DNA of 64,000 nt from Arthrobacter sp. 24S4-2 (GCF_005280255.1 NZ_CP040018.1:4216001-4280000), one strand, 5' to 3'. Counted from the first letter of the stretch, positions 42,933-52,019 are shown. The notes: generated from the letters alone by a model not told the origin. Translations and numbers: made by a program.

Positions 42933-44804
42933 TCATTGCTGCGCCAGCACGCCCTGCGCAGCCGCGCCCACCGCGGCCTTGATCCGCCCGTGCAGGTCCC
43001 GCAGCCCCTGCCGGTCCGTGCGGACCTCAATGATGCTCCGCCCCGACGGCGGTGCGGACAGCGCCTCGGCGAGTCCCGCCGTCGTACTTACTGAGCAGTG
43101 TTCGACGCCGTACGCTGCAGCGAGCGCCGCGATGTCCACTCTGTGGGGGGTGCCGAAGAGGCGTTCGACGGCGTTCCCATAGGCTCCGGATTCCTGCACG
43201 GCACCGTGCTCGAGGAGGTTGAAGATCGCCCCGCCGGCGTCGTTCAGCACCACGATGCGGAGGTTCGGTTCGGTCTCGGCGAAGCCCAGGAGGAGGCCGC
43301 CGGCGTCGTGCAGGAACGTGACGTCGCCTACCAGGAGAGTGGTTTCCTGCCGGCCGCCCCAGGCGACGCCGGTGGCGGTGGAAATGGTGCCGTCGATCCC
43401 GGCGAGGCCGCGGTTGGCGAATACTGTGGCGTGCGGCCCGGGCGTGGGCTGGCCCGCCAGGTCCACGTCGCGGATTCCGTTGGAGGACCCCAGCATCAGC
43501 TGTCCCCGCGTGTGCTTCCACACTTCCGCGCCCACGGACGGTCCGGTCGCTGCTGCTTCGCCGGAGAGCACCTGGTCGAGCGCATGCTGGGCGGCGGCAC
43601 CGGCCAGCAGCCAGGCATCCAGCCACGCCGGGGAACCGCGTCCGGAGAAATCCGCCAGGTCGGAGAGGTTGTCCAGCGGGAGCTCGGTCCGGCGTCCGGG
43701 CTCGTACCAGGCCACGGGGACCGGCTGGTAGAGGGCCGAGGGAACGTCCGCGCGGGCCAGCAGCGCGGAGACCGGACGGGACAGGGTGGGCCGGCCGAAC
43801 AGGACCACGCGTTCGATGGGCTGCGCGGAATCGGGGCCGAAGTGCTCCAGCAGCAGGCGGTACGGGCCTACGGCATTCGAGCCGAAGCGCGAGTTGGAGG
43901 ACGGCTCTGCCAGCAGCGGCAGGCCGTGGGCACGGGCGAAGGCTTCGGCGACCGGCCCGGCGTCGTGCCCGGCCAGCACTACGGTGCGGCGTTCCTCAAG
44001 CGTGGCCGGTGCGGGTGGGAGGGTCAGTGGTTCCGGGCCGCGTCCGATCCGCCAGATTCCGGGGCCGGCTGCTTCCGGCAGGTGGTCGCCGGCTGGCGGG
44101 ACCAGCGGGTCGCGGAAGGCCAGGTTCAGCTGCACGGGACCGGGCGGGGTGTCCTCGAATGCGCCCGTGGCGGCGCTAAGGGCTGTCTCCACGGCGCGCT
44201 GCGGGTCCGTTCCGGCGGGGACGTCGACGGCGAAGCGCACGTGATCGCCGAAGAGGTCCAGTTGGTCCGTGGTCTGGTTGGCGCCGGTCCCGCGCAGCTC
44301 GTCCGGCCGGTCAGCGGACAGCACCACCAGCGGAACCGCGGCGTGGTTGGCTTCCATGACGGCCGGCATCAGGTTTCCGACGGCGGTGCCCGACGTCGTG
44401 AGCACGGCGGCAGGCGCTCCGGTGGACAGCGCCAGGCCAAGGGCCGTGAAGCCGGCGGAGCGCTCGTCGATCCGGACCAGGAGTTCCACGCGTCCGGCGG
44501 CGTCGGCCTCGGCGAGGGCATAGGCCATGGGGGCGGACCGCGACCCCGGCGAAACCACCACGTACCGGACGCCGCCGTCGAGCAGGGCGGACACGGCGAT
44601 CCGGGCTGACTCGAGTGCGGTCAGGGTATCGGTGGGTTCCAGGTGGGTGGGGGCGCTCAAGGCCGTGTTCACGCCGGCGGAGCCGCCCTCGCGGGTGGGG
44701 TCGCCTGCGCCGGCGGAGCCGCCAGTGGGGTCGCCCTCGGAGAGGGGCGCATCATCGGCGGGGGCATAGGCGTTGAGCGGGTCCAGCGGGTTCTCAGAAG
44801 TCAC
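42933..44804 (-). CDS. menD: SEPHCHC synthase (MenD)
   Basis: This ThDP- and Mg2+-dependent enzyme joins isochorismate and 2-oxoglutarate in menaquinone synthesis. Visible signatures are YVVVSPGSRSAPMAYALAEA near the N-terminal ThDP domain, VPLVVLSADRPDELRGTGAN, and NRGLAGIDGTISTATGVAWG with LLVGDVTFLHDAGGLL in the C-terminal domain. About 50 residues of acidic Gly/Ser-rich sequence precede the fold. GTG 44804 is the likely start (a TTG one codon earlier). It is upstream-facing to argS across a repeat array. Confidence 0.93.
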   Translation of the reverse strand: MTSENPLDPLNAYAPADDAPLSEGDPTGGSAGAGDPTREGGSAGVNTALSAPTHLEPTDTLTALESARIAVSALLDGGVRYVVVSPGSRSAPMAYALAEADAAGRVELLVRIDERSAGFTALGLALSTGAPAAVLTTSGTAVGNLMPAVMEANHAAVPLVVLSADRPDELRGTGANQTTDQLDLFGDHVRFAVDVPAGTDPQRAVETALSAATGAFEDTPPGPVQLNLAFRDPLVPPAGDHLPEAAGPGIWRIGRGPEPLTLPPAPATLEERRTVVLAGHDAGPVAEAFARAHGLPLLAEPSSNSRFGSNAVGPYRLLLEHFGPDSAQPIERVVLFGRPTLSRPVSALLARADVPSALYQPVPVAWYEPGRRTELPLDNLSDLADFSGRGSPAWLDAWLLAGAAAQHALDQVLSGEAAATGPSVGAEVWKHTRGQLMLGSSNGIRDVDLAGQPTPGPHATVFANRGLAGIDGTISTATGVAWGGRQETTLLVGDVTFLHDAGGLLLGFAETEPNLRIVVLNDAGGAIFNLLEHGAVQESGAYGNAVERLFGTPHRVDIAALAAAYGVEHCSVSTTAGLAEALSAPPSGRSIIEVRTDRQGLRDLHGRIKAAVGAAAQGVLAQQ

Positions 44805-44823
44805 CAATCCAGTCTCCCACCAA

Positions 44824-44945
44824 CCCCGGACGCTCTCTCACTTCCCGCCGCCCAACCCCGGACGCTCTCTCACATCCTGCCGAAAAACCCCGGACGCTCT
44901 CTCACATCCCGCCGTCACGGCCGCGGAAGTGAGAGGGCGTTGCCG
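44824..44945. repeat. Intergenic palindromic array 1 (32-bp period), menD/argS
   Basis: Three tandem copies of the unit CCCCGGACGCTCTCTCAC start at 44824, 44856 and 44888, exactly 32 bp apart. One inverted copy (GGAAGTGAGAGGGCGT, ~44924-44940) follows. The array fills the gap between the argS 3' end and menD 5' end. Confidence 0.85.
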
Positions 44946-44957
44946 TCGAAGGGGCGG

Positions 44958-46739
44958 CTACATGTTCGCCGGGGTCTCGATGCCCAGCAGGTCCAGCCCC
45001 TCGGAAAGCCTGTGGAGGACAAGTGCGCACAGGGCCAGCCGCGACTCGCGAACGGAGTCCTCCGCCTTGAGCACGGGGCACTGGTCGTAGAAGGACGTGA
45101 AAAGCTGCGCCAACTCGAACAGGTAACCGCACAGCCGGTGCGGCTCCAGCAGCTCGCCAACACGCCGCAAGGTGGCGCCATACTCCAGCAGGTGCAGCGC
45201 CAGGGCACGCTCAGCAGGTTCGACGACGGCGATCACCGCGGCCGCTCTCGGCTCCCCTGCCGCCCCGGCGGCGGCGACCATGCCAGCTACCGCTGCCTCG
45301 CCCGCCTTGCGCACGATGGAGCGGATCCGCGCTGCAGCGTACTGCACGTACGGACCTGTGTTGCCGCTGAGCGCCAGCATGCGGTCGAAGTCAAATACAT
45401 ACTCGGTATCGTGCCCCACGGAGAGGTCGGCGTACTTGACGGCGCCGATGCCCACCTGGCGCGCGGTCGCGGCCCGCTCCTCCGCGGAGAGGTCCGGGCG
45501 GCTCGAGTCCACCACGGCGCGGGCCCGGTCCACGGCCTCCTCCAGCAGGGCCATCAGCTTCACCGGCGTCCCGGAGCGGGACTTCAGGATCTTGCCGTCG
45601 TCGCCCAGCACGTTGCCGATCTGCACGTGCGTGGCCTCGACCGCGTCCGGCAGCCAGCCAGCCTCGCGCGCCGATGCCATGACCATCCGCAGGTGCACGT
45701 TCTGCGGGGCGCCCACCACGTAGAGGATGCGGTCGGCATGGAGTTCATGGACGCGGTACCGGATGGTGGCAAGGTCCGTCGTGGCGTAGCCGTAGCCGCC
45801 GTCGGACTTGCGGATGATCAGCGGCAGCGGCTCGCCCTCCCTGCCGGTGAACCCCGCCGGGAAGGTACAGAGGGCGCCCTCGCTGATGCGCGCCAGGCCT
45901 CGCTCTTCCAGTTCCTGGCACAGCTGTGCCAGATGGGGATCGTACGAGCTTTCGCCGGCGATGTGGTCGTCCTCGAGGCTGACGCCCAGCTTGGCGTAAA
46001 TGGCGTTGAAGTAGAGCTTCGAGTGGTCCACCAGCCGCTGCCAGACGTCCAGCGTCTCCTCGTCGGCCGACTGGAGTGACACCACGCGAAGGCGCGCCCG
46101 CGTCGCAAAGTCGGGGTCGCCGTCGAACTTTGCCCGCGCCGCCTGGTAGAACGCGCTGGGGTCCTCCACCAGCAGCGCGGCCTCGGGCGAATCCTCGCCG
46201 ATCTCCAGCCAATGCTCAATCAGCATCCCGAAGGGGGTGCCCCAGTCGCCGATGTGGTTCTGCCGGATCACCGTGTGGCCCAGCGCCTCGAGGACGCGGA
46301 CCAGGCTGTCGCCCACCACGGTGGTGCGGAGGTGCCCCACGTGCATTTCCTTCGCAACGTTTGGGGAGGAGTAGTCGACGACGACGCGCTGGGCTTGCGT
46401 CTCCGGCCCGCCCTGCGGCTGGGATGCCTGGGCGGATCCGGCCTGGACGTTGAGCAGCTCCTCGATCCAGGTGCCGTCGAAAGTCAGGTTGATGAAACCG
46501 GGGCCGGAGATTTCAACGGCCGTGCACATGCCGCCGAGCTCCAGCGCTTCGACGATCCTGGCGGCAGCGTCGCGCGGCGGCAGGCCGACCTTCTTGGCAA
46601 GCGCCATGGCGGCGTTGACCTGGATGTCGGCGAACTGCGACGGCCGCACCACCGGATCCGTTTCGCGGTACTCCTCGCCGAACGCTTGGGCAATAGCTTC
46701 CTGGACTCTGGGGACAACCATTTCGGCCGGATTATTCAC
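44958..46739 (-). CDS. argS: Arginyl-tRNA synthetase
   Basis: This class I synthetase charges tRNA-Arg. The HIGH motif reads HVGH within MHVGHLRTTVVGDSLVRVLE; a canonical KMSK is absent as usual in ArgS (KILKSRSGTPVKL is at that position). The C-terminal DALR anticodon domain ends ALVLHRLSEGLDLLGIETPA. 593 aa, GTG start 46739 (MNNPAEMV). Flanked on both sides by repeat arrays, so probably transcribed alone. Confidence 0.95.
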   Translation of the reverse strand: MNNPAEMVVPRVQEAIAQAFGEEYRETDPVVRPSQFADIQVNAAMALAKKVGLPPRDAAARIVEALELGGMCTAVEISGPGFINLTFDGTWIEELLNVQAGSAQASQPQGGPETQAQRVVVDYSSPNVAKEMHVGHLRTTVVGDSLVRVLEALGHTVIRQNHIGDWGTPFGMLIEHWLEIGEDSPEAALLVEDPSAFYQAARAKFDGDPDFATRARLRVVSLQSADEETLDVWQRLVDHSKLYFNAIYAKLGVSLEDDHIAGESSYDPHLAQLCQELEERGLARISEGALCTFPAGFTGREGEPLPLIIRKSDGGYGYATTDLATIRYRVHELHADRILYVVGAPQNVHLRMVMASAREAGWLPDAVEATHVQIGNVLGDDGKILKSRSGTPVKLMALLEEAVDRARAVVDSSRPDLSAEERAATARQVGIGAVKYADLSVGHDTEYVFDFDRMLALSGNTGPYVQYAAARIRSIVRKAGEAAVAGMVAAAGAAGEPRAAAVIAVVEPAERALALHLLEYGATLRRVGELLEPHRLCGYLFELAQLFTSFYDQCPVLKAEDSVRESRLALCALVLHRLSEGLDLLGIETPANM

Positions 46740-46770
46740 AAGCTCAAATTATCAGTCCCGGCCGCCCTCC

Positions 46771-46946
46771 GACGCTCTCTCACTTCCTACAGTTAAAAGG
46801 GAAACGCTCTCTCACCCCTGTTGGCGCGGCCACGGGGGTGAGAGAGCGTCACCCAAAACCCGACAGGAAGTGAGAGAGCGTCACCCAAAACCCGACAGGA
46901 AGTGAGAGAGCGTCACCCAAAACCCGACAGGAAGTGAGAGAGCGTC
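46771..46946. repeat. Intergenic palindromic array 2 (32-bp period), argS/phoX
   Basis: The left arm has two inverted copies (CGCTCTCTCAC at 46773 and 46805). The right arm has four direct copies whose GTGAGAGAGCGTC starts at 46838, 46870, 46902 and 46934. All spacings within each arm are 32 bp. The last three units are identical over 32 bp (core CAGGAAGTGAGAGAGCGTC). The arms can pair into a very long hairpin centred near 46827. Confidence 0.9.
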
Positions 46947-46963
46947 GGAACTAGTGACGGGTG

Positions 46964-49039
46964 CTAGGCGTCCGTGCGGAAGACCTGTACCACCGACGGC
47001 CGCGGGGCGCGGACCTGGCCGGGCGCCGGCGTCGTGCCTGCCGCAACGTAGTCCGGGAAGTACGAGTGCGGCGCGTCGAAGCTGCCTTCCTCACCCGGGT
47101 GCTGCACGGAGACGAAAACGGTGCGTTCGTCGTCGTCCACGATCGGCCCGCACGTTTCGGCGTCGCGCGGCACGGCCAGGAACTGCTCCACCTTGCCGCG
47201 TTCGGTGCCGCCCAGAGTGACCTTGAACAGTCCGTCCGCGTAGCCGATCCCGGAGGGAGCACCGTCGGTGGAGATCCATAGGTTGCCCACGGAGTCGAAG
47301 GCCACGTTGTCCGGGCAGGATATGGGCGAGACCTTGTCACCGGGGAAGCCGGAGAAGTAGGTGACGTCGCCCTGCGCCGGATCGCCGCAGACCATCAGGA
47401 GGGTCCAGTTGAACTTGGTGGAAGTCTGGTCGCCGGTTTCGGTTATTTCCACGATGTGGCCGTCGCGGTTGGCGTTGCGCGGGTTGACCTCCGTCGCGCC
47501 TTCCTTGCCGGCCTTGCCGCGGTCCGAGTTGTTGGTGCAGACCACGTAGACCTTGCCCGTGTGCAGGCTGGGCTGGACGTCCTCGCAGCGGTCCATCTTG
47601 GTGGGGCCCACCTTGTCCGCGGCGAGGCGGGTGTAAACCAGGACTTCCTCAACGGACATGCCAGGCACCGCCGAGGCGCCGCCGACCACCAGGGGCAACC
47701 ATTCGCCGGAGCCGTCAAACGCACCGTCAGCGGGAAGGGCCCCGGAGCCGTCGATCTCGCCAGCGGGTGAGTTGCCGGTGAACTTGGCCACGTAGAGGTC
47801 ACCCTGGGCCAGCAGCCCCATGTTGTGCCGGCGGTCGCCCTCGCGGTACTTCTCGGCAGAGACAAACTTGTACAGGTAGTCGAAACGCTCGTCGTCGCCC
47901 ATGTACGCCACCACGTGCCCTGATGCGGCAACGATCACGTTGGCGCCCTCGTGCTTGAAGCGGCCCATGGCTGAGTGCTTGCGCGGGGTGGACGTGGGGT
48001 CGAACGGGTCCACTTCAACAATCCAGCCGAAGCGGTTGGTTTCGTTTTCGTAGCCGGTGTTGCGGGCGTCGAAGCGCGGGTCGTCAAGCTCCCACTGGCG
48101 CGCGGTGGGCTTGTCTGTGAGGCCATAGCGCTTATCGGAAGCGGACGTTCCGGGCGTGACGAAGTAGCCGTTGAAGTTCTCTTCGCCGGACAGGATGGTG
48201 CCCCACGGCGTGGTGCCGCCGGAGCAGTTGCCGAACGTGCCCTTGATGGCCCGGCCCGAGGGGTCGGCCACGGTCTTGACCAGGTTTGAGCCGGCAACGG
48301 GACCGGTCAGCTCGTAGGAGGTGTCGGAGAGGAAGCGGCGGTTCAGCGGGGCTCCCTTGACGTAGCCCCAGGGCTTGGTGGTGTTTTTTCGCTCGAGTTC
48401 CACCACGGCCAGGCCATGGGCGGCGCGGCCGATGGCGCGGGTTTCCGCGGCGTCATACCCGGCCGGAACCATGATGTTTTCGTTGGTGTACTCGTGGTTG
48501 GTGAACAGGACGGCGCGGCGGCCCTTGCTGTCCGGGATCTGGACGATGTCTGTGTAGTCGTTGTTGTAGCCGAACTGCCGGGCCTGCGCCGCGGCGGTCT
48601 GGTGGGCCAGGTCGAAGTCCGGTGAGTCGTTGAACAGCGGGTCGCCCCAGCGGATGATCGGCTGCCAGGCGAAGCCTTCCGGAACGGTGAACGCGTCCAC
48701 GGCCTTGTCAACCGGCGCGATGGCCGTGAATTGCAGCTTGGACTTGCCGAAGCCTTCCCTGGCGGCTTTGGACAGTCCCGCGGCGCTGGCGGGTTCAGCG
48801 GAGCTGACCGCACTGCCGAGTACGACGGCGAGCGCGCCGGCGGCGCCGAAGCCGAGGGCGGCGCGGCGGGACATGGTGGCGGAAGCGATGTCGCGGAAGT
48901 AGCTGTTTGAGCTGGTGTTGCACACCTCGCCCGAGCAGGCGTTGTCGCACTTCAGCGCGCAGGTGACGGGGCTGCGCTTGCCTTTGGTGTGGCCGAGCAT
49001 GGGGAGTAGGGCAAACTTGCGTCCGGTCGTTTCAGACAT
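46964..49039 (-). CDS. phoX: PhoX-family alkaline phosphatase (DUF839), Tat-exported
   Basis: PhoX enzymes release phosphate from phosphomonoesters outside the cell using Ca2+ and Fe3+. Arg58-Arg59 in MSRRAALGFGAAGALAVV form a Tat signal preceded by an unusual 55-residue Cys-containing leader (CALKCDNACSGEVC). The mature protein holds GNCSGGTTPWGTILSGEENF and other DUF839 stretches. 691 aa from ATG 49039, which has GGAAGG upstream. The Cys-rich leader is common in actinobacterial PhoX proteins. Phosphate-starvation control is expected but no box was recognised. Confidence 0.92.
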   Translation of the reverse strand: MSETTGRKFALLPMLGHTKGKRSPVTCALKCDNACSGEVCNTSSNSYFRDIASATMSRRAALGFGAAGALAVVLGSAVSSAEPASAAGLSKAAREGFGKSKLQFTAIAPVDKAVDAFTVPEGFAWQPIIRWGDPLFNDSPDFDLAHQTAAAQARQFGYNNDYTDIVQIPDSKGRRAVLFTNHEYTNENIMVPAGYDAAETRAIGRAAHGLAVVELERKNTTKPWGYVKGAPLNRRFLSDTSYELTGPVAGSNLVKTVADPSGRAIKGTFGNCSGGTTPWGTILSGEENFNGYFVTPGTSASDKRYGLTDKPTARQWELDDPRFDARNTGYENETNRFGWIVEVDPFDPTSTPRKHSAMGRFKHEGANVIVAASGHVVAYMGDDERFDYLYKFVSAEKYREGDRRHNMGLLAQGDLYVAKFTGNSPAGEIDGSGALPADGAFDGSGEWLPLVVGGASAVPGMSVEEVLVYTRLAADKVGPTKMDRCEDVQPSLHTGKVYVVCTNNSDRGKAGKEGATEVNPRNANRDGHIVEITETGDQTSTKFNWTLLMVCGDPAQGDVTYFSGFPGDKVSPISCPDNVAFDSVGNLWISTDGAPSGIGYADGLFKVTLGGTERGKVEQFLAVPRDAETCGPIVDDDERTVFVSVQHPGEEGSFDAPHSYFPDYVAAGTTPAPGQVRAPRPSVVQVFRTDA

Positions 49040-49149
49040 GGGGGCCTTCCAGGGGAATTCGATGCGGTCCCGCCCACCCTGCCAGCCGCTCACAACCGGT
49101 AGCCGTCAGCCAGATGAAGATCCGGTGAACTCGGCGACCCTTGCGCGCG

Positions 49150-49228
49150 GGGTGAGAGAGGGTCGCGCGGAAACCGACAGGAAGCGAGAGAGGATCGCCC
49201 AAAAACCGACGGGAAGTGAGAGAGGGTC
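49150..49228. repeat. Intergenic array 3 (32-bp period), phoX/VOC
   Basis: Three direct units with GTGAGAGAGGGTC-like cores start at 49152, 49184 and 49216, each 32 bp apart, joined by CGRAAACCGACAGGAAG-like spacer. No inverted arm is present. It lies between the VOC gene 3' end and the phoX 5' end. Confidence 0.8.
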
Positions 49229-49284
49229 ATGAAAACTCTGCGCCTGCATCGCCCGAACGCGCGGTTAGGAGCCGAGGCTCTGCG

Positions 49285-50022
49285 TCAGCCGGGGGTGAGG
49301 ACGCAGAACTCGTTGCCCTCTGGGTCGGCAAGGCATGCCCATGGCACATCACCCTGGCCGACGTCGGCGTCGGTGGCGCCCAGAGCCCGCAGCCGGGCCA
49401 CCTCTGCCGCTTGATCGTCACCGGGGTACGGCATCAGGTCGAGATGGACGCGGTTCCACACGGTCTCCACGCCGGACGTACGAAGTAGCTCCAGATATGG
49501 CCCGACACCTTGGGCCGAACGCAGCCTCGCATGATCGTCGGTCACCTCATGCAGGGTCCAGTCCGTAGCCTCGCTCCAGAACCGGGCCATGGCTCGCGGA
49601 TCCGCGCAGTTGACCACCACCGTGGCGATCGGCCCGGTGTCCCGGTAGATCTCCCGAGGCTCCAGCACACAGAACACATTGCCCTCCGGGTCAGCCAGGA
49701 CGGTCCACGGCACATCACCCTGACCGACGTCTGCGGGCGTCGCACCGAGCTCCAGCAGGCGCGCGACCAGCTCCACCTGATGGGCCGCAGAAGTGGTGGC
49801 GAGATCGAGGTGCGCACGGTACCTCACCGTCTCGGGGTCCGGGACGGTGACGACATCGACGCAGACGGCGGCGGGGTCCGGCCAGACGAAGCCCACGGGT
49901 TCAACATTGGTCACACCGGGTCCCTCGCTGGAAACACGCCAGCCGAGCGCCTCCGCCCAAAACCGGCCGAGTGCTGAGTCATCCCGAGCCTTGAAATTCA
50001 CCTGAACAAGTCGCAGCGCCAT
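49285..50022 (-). CDS. Two-domain VOC (glyoxalase/bleomycin-resistance fold) protein
   Basis: 245 aa made of two similar VOC domains. Each has FWAEALGW- or FWSEATDW-like helices and the closing block VGQGDVPW then ADPEGN-FCVL (residues ~98-120 and ~220-243). The shared VGQGDVPW octapeptide shows internal duplication. VOC proteins bind metal and small ligands; substrate unknown. It starts 9 bp after the menC stop on the same strand, so it is co-transcribed with menC. Confidence 0.88.
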   Translation of the reverse strand: MALRLVQVNFKARDDSALGRFWAEALGWRVSSEGPGVTNVEPVGFVWPDPAAVCVDVVTVPDPETVRYRAHLDLATTSAAHQVELVARLLELGATPADVGQGDVPWTVLADPEGNVFCVLEPREIYRDTGPIATVVVNCADPRAMARFWSEATDWTLHEVTDDHARLRSAQGVGPYLELLRTSGVETVWNRVHLDLMPYPGDDQAAEVARLRALGATDADVGQGDVPWACLADPEGNEFCVLTPG

Positions 50023-50031
50023 ACGGCCCGA

Positions 50032-51096
50032 CTATACCCAGGTAGTACCCGATATGGGAGGCACACCCTGGCGGGAAGCCAGCACTGCGTGCACGCGGCG
50101 GAGCCGGTCCAGCCACCAGTCCCGGCGGTCGGTGGGCGCGGCGAACTCCTCGAGCAGCCCGGCGTCGGCGGTGACGTCGCGGAGGCGGATGGCGCCGTCG
50201 TCGGCCACCAACGGATCCCGGGTGACGTCGGCCGCGAGCAGGGACACGGTCCCCAGCCCGCAGGCGTACGGCAGTTCCGGCAAAGCGGCGGCGAGTGCCA
50301 GCCCGGCACGGATCCCCACTGAGGTGTCCAGTGCGGAACTCACGACGGCGGGCAGCCCGGCCTGCGCCACAATGTCCAGTGCGCGCCGCACTCCCCCGAG
50401 CGGCGCCACCTTCACCACGATGAGGTCGGCGGCACCAGCCCGCGCCACGCGAAGGGGGTCCTCTTCCTTGCGCACGCTTTCGTCGGCGGCGATGAGCACG
50501 GGAATGCCCGCGGCCCGCAGCTGCCGGCGCACCTCGGCCAGGCCGTCGATGTCCGGCACGGGCTGCTCGGCGTATTCAAGCCCGACGGCGGACAGCCGGG
50601 TCAGTGCCCCGACCGCGGTGGGCACGTCCCAGCCGCCGTTCGCGTCCACCCGGATGGCGGCGTCCGGGAGGGCGCTGCGGACGGCGGCAACCCGGGCGGC
50701 GTCGTCCTCGAGGGTCTGGCCGCGCTCAGCCACCTTGATCTTGACGGCATCCACCCGGCCGAACCGGGCCAACACCTCCGGAACACGGTCCGCGGAGACG
50801 GCCGGAACGGTGGCATTCACCGGAATCACGGATCGCAGCGGCTCGGGAAATCCCCGCCAGCCGGCCTCGACGGCGGAGGCGAGCCAGCGTGATGCTTCGG
50901 CGTCGCCGTATTCGGGGAACGGGCAGAATTCGCCCCAGCCCAGCGGGCCCTCCAGCAGCAGGGCCTCGCGCTGGGTGATGCCGCGGAACTTCACGCGCAT
51001 GGGCAGGCTCACCACGCGGGCTGACGCCAGGAGCTGGTCAAGGGACGGGAGGTCTGCGTCCTTAAGTTCGGGCTGGCGTGATGCGTCGGCGGGCAT
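50032..51096 (-). CDS. menC: o-Succinylbenzoate synthase (MenC)
   Basis: This enolase-superfamily enzyme dehydrates SHCHC to o-succinylbenzoate in menaquinone synthesis. Superfamily landmarks are the Lys pair in RVDAVKIKVAERG, metal ligands in AIRVDANGGWD and LEYAEQPVPDIDG, and the later Lys in ADLIVVKVAPLGG. 354 aa, ATG 51096. A structured non-coding stretch ending in an intrinsic terminator lies 42 nt upstream. The VOC gene follows directly. Confidence 0.9.
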   Translation of the reverse strand: MPADASRQPELKDADLPSLDQLLASARVVSLPMRVKFRGITQREALLLEGPLGWGEFCPFPEYGDAEASRWLASAVEAGWRGFPEPLRSVIPVNATVPAVSADRVPEVLARFGRVDAVKIKVAERGQTLEDDAARVAAVRSALPDAAIRVDANGGWDVPTAVGALTRLSAVGLEYAEQPVPDIDGLAEVRRQLRAAGIPVLIAADESVRKEEDPLRVARAGAADLIVVKVAPLGGVRRALDIVAQAGLPAVVSSALDTSVGIRAGLALAAALPELPYACGLGTVSLLAADVTRDPLVADDGAIRLRDVTADAGLLEEFAAPTDRRDWWLDRLRRVHAVLASRQGVPPISGTTWV

Positions 51097-51137
51097 GATT
51101 TCACTTTACCGGCCACCACCGACAGCCCAGCCCACAC

Positions 51138-51462
51138 AAAAAAGGCCCGCTGCAGAATCACAGCGGGAACACTACCAAGGTGACACGGAAGCCAAGGCTC
51201 CCTTGGTAGGGCCGACGACGACTGGGGGCGAGCTTCACGTTTATGAGACTCGTCGCCGCCGGCCCAGCTCAAGGAGCCCCGGGCGCACATTCCCTGCGGT
51301 AAGCCGCCGGATCTGCTGCGGGGCGGCCGGTCTAAAACCGGACCGTTGATAAAATCCTAGGGATCCCGGGCCGCCGACGCATGAGTACCCGCTACTCGTT
51401 TTTGGCCGCCCCAATGTACTCAGGGAAGGGGCCATCACGCGCCGCAAAAGCGCATGATGGCC
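51138..51462 (-). ncRNA. Candidate structured RNA or menC leader with intrinsic terminator
   Basis: On the minus strand this ~325-nt stretch folds into ordered helices. The first is a 13-bp hairpin, 51462-51450 with 51442-51430, whose one non-Watson-Crick pair is G-U only on this strand. A 9-bp GC helix (51412-51404 with 51328-51320) encloses hairpins GAGTA/TACTC (51383-51397) and GGTC/GACC (51329-51344). Next is CTACCAAGG/CCTTGGTAG (51209-51172). Last is a terminator, CCCGCTG / CAGCGGG then CCTTTTTT (51167-51138). It may be a free RNA or a regulatory leader of menC. A 68-aa frame overlapping it (51241-51447) lacks a good start and looks incidental. Confidence 0.5.
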
Positions 51463-51560
51463 GTTAGTTAGAAGCCCGTGAGAAGCGAGTTGGTGGCCGC
51501 GAGGATAGGCTCAAGGCCCCCGCTCAGGCCCCGGCCAAGGCCCCAACAAGAAACCTGGAT

Positions 51561-51737
51561 TCACCGGTGGTTGTGGCCGTCATCCTTGGCGCGGTCCAGC
51601 AGTTTGCAGATGTCCTTCGCGTGCCGGGTGCTGTTGTGCGTGACCTCGGCGGACACTACTTCCTTCTGGTCGGTCGAGGCATAAACCACGTCGCCTGCGA
51701 GCCGTCCGTGTTCAGTTAATCCGGCACGCTGCGGCAT
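51561..51737 (-). CDS. Possible small protein (58 aa)
   Basis: From ATG 51737 the frame gives a hydrophilic peptide (LTEHGRLAGDVVYASTDQKE, then VVSAEVTHNSTRHAKDICKL and an HNHR end). Composition looks protein-like and the codons favour G/C at third positions. I see no family and no clear ribosome site, so it is tentative. A TTG at 51755 would extend it by six residues. Confidence 0.35.
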   Translation of the reverse strand: MPQRAGLTEHGRLAGDVVYASTDQKEVVSAEVTHNSTRHAKDICKLLDRAKDDGHNHR

Positions 51738-51780
51738 GCGAATACGGCACTGCAAAACGCTAAGGAATAGGTGCGTTGAT

Positions 51781-51833
51781 TGCGGATGCCAATGCCCCGC
51801 GTGTCACCGTCGTTGTGGGCATTGGCATCCGCA
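51781..51833. repeat. 17-bp-arm inverted repeat
   Basis: TGCGGATGCCAATGCCC (51781-51797) is perfectly inverted at 51817-51833 around a 19-nt loop. It stands between the small frame at 51561 and the PAP2 gene. Possible terminator for neither gene in its present orientation, or an operator. Confidence 0.6.
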
Positions 51834-52019
51834 TCGGCCGACCGCTTAGTGCTGATCGGCAGGCGGCCGATACCCCTACATTAGGAAGCCGGACGGCCGC
51901 CAGCACGAGTATTTGCTACCTGTTTTGGAGCCGGTTTCGCGCCAGTGGTTTACGGCGGTACGGTGCCCCGCCGCCCGAACCGCAGGCGGCTCCCAGCATT
52001 CTGTGGCACGCTGAAGGTG
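51834..52019. other. Non-coding segment before the PAP2 gene
   Basis: About 190 bp without a credible gene. GAAGGTG just before 52020 is the ribosome site of the PAP2 gene. A promoter is presumably here but not identifiable. Confidence 0.4.

Noticed and set aside
46838..46946. Regular 32-bp repeats suggestive of a CRISPR array
   Set aside because: The whole 32-bp unit is repeated with no unique spacers, the arms are inverted relative to each other, and no cas gene is near.
51241..51447. 68-aa minus-strand frame with a GNAT-like GFYQRSGFRPA stretch
   Set aside because: TTG start without ribosome site, lies across the helices of the candidate RNA, and only one short motif-like segment is present.
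51137..52019. Reading the 51-52 kb gap as a decayed mobile element
   Set aside because: No transposase fragments or target duplications; helices and a terminator explain part of it better.
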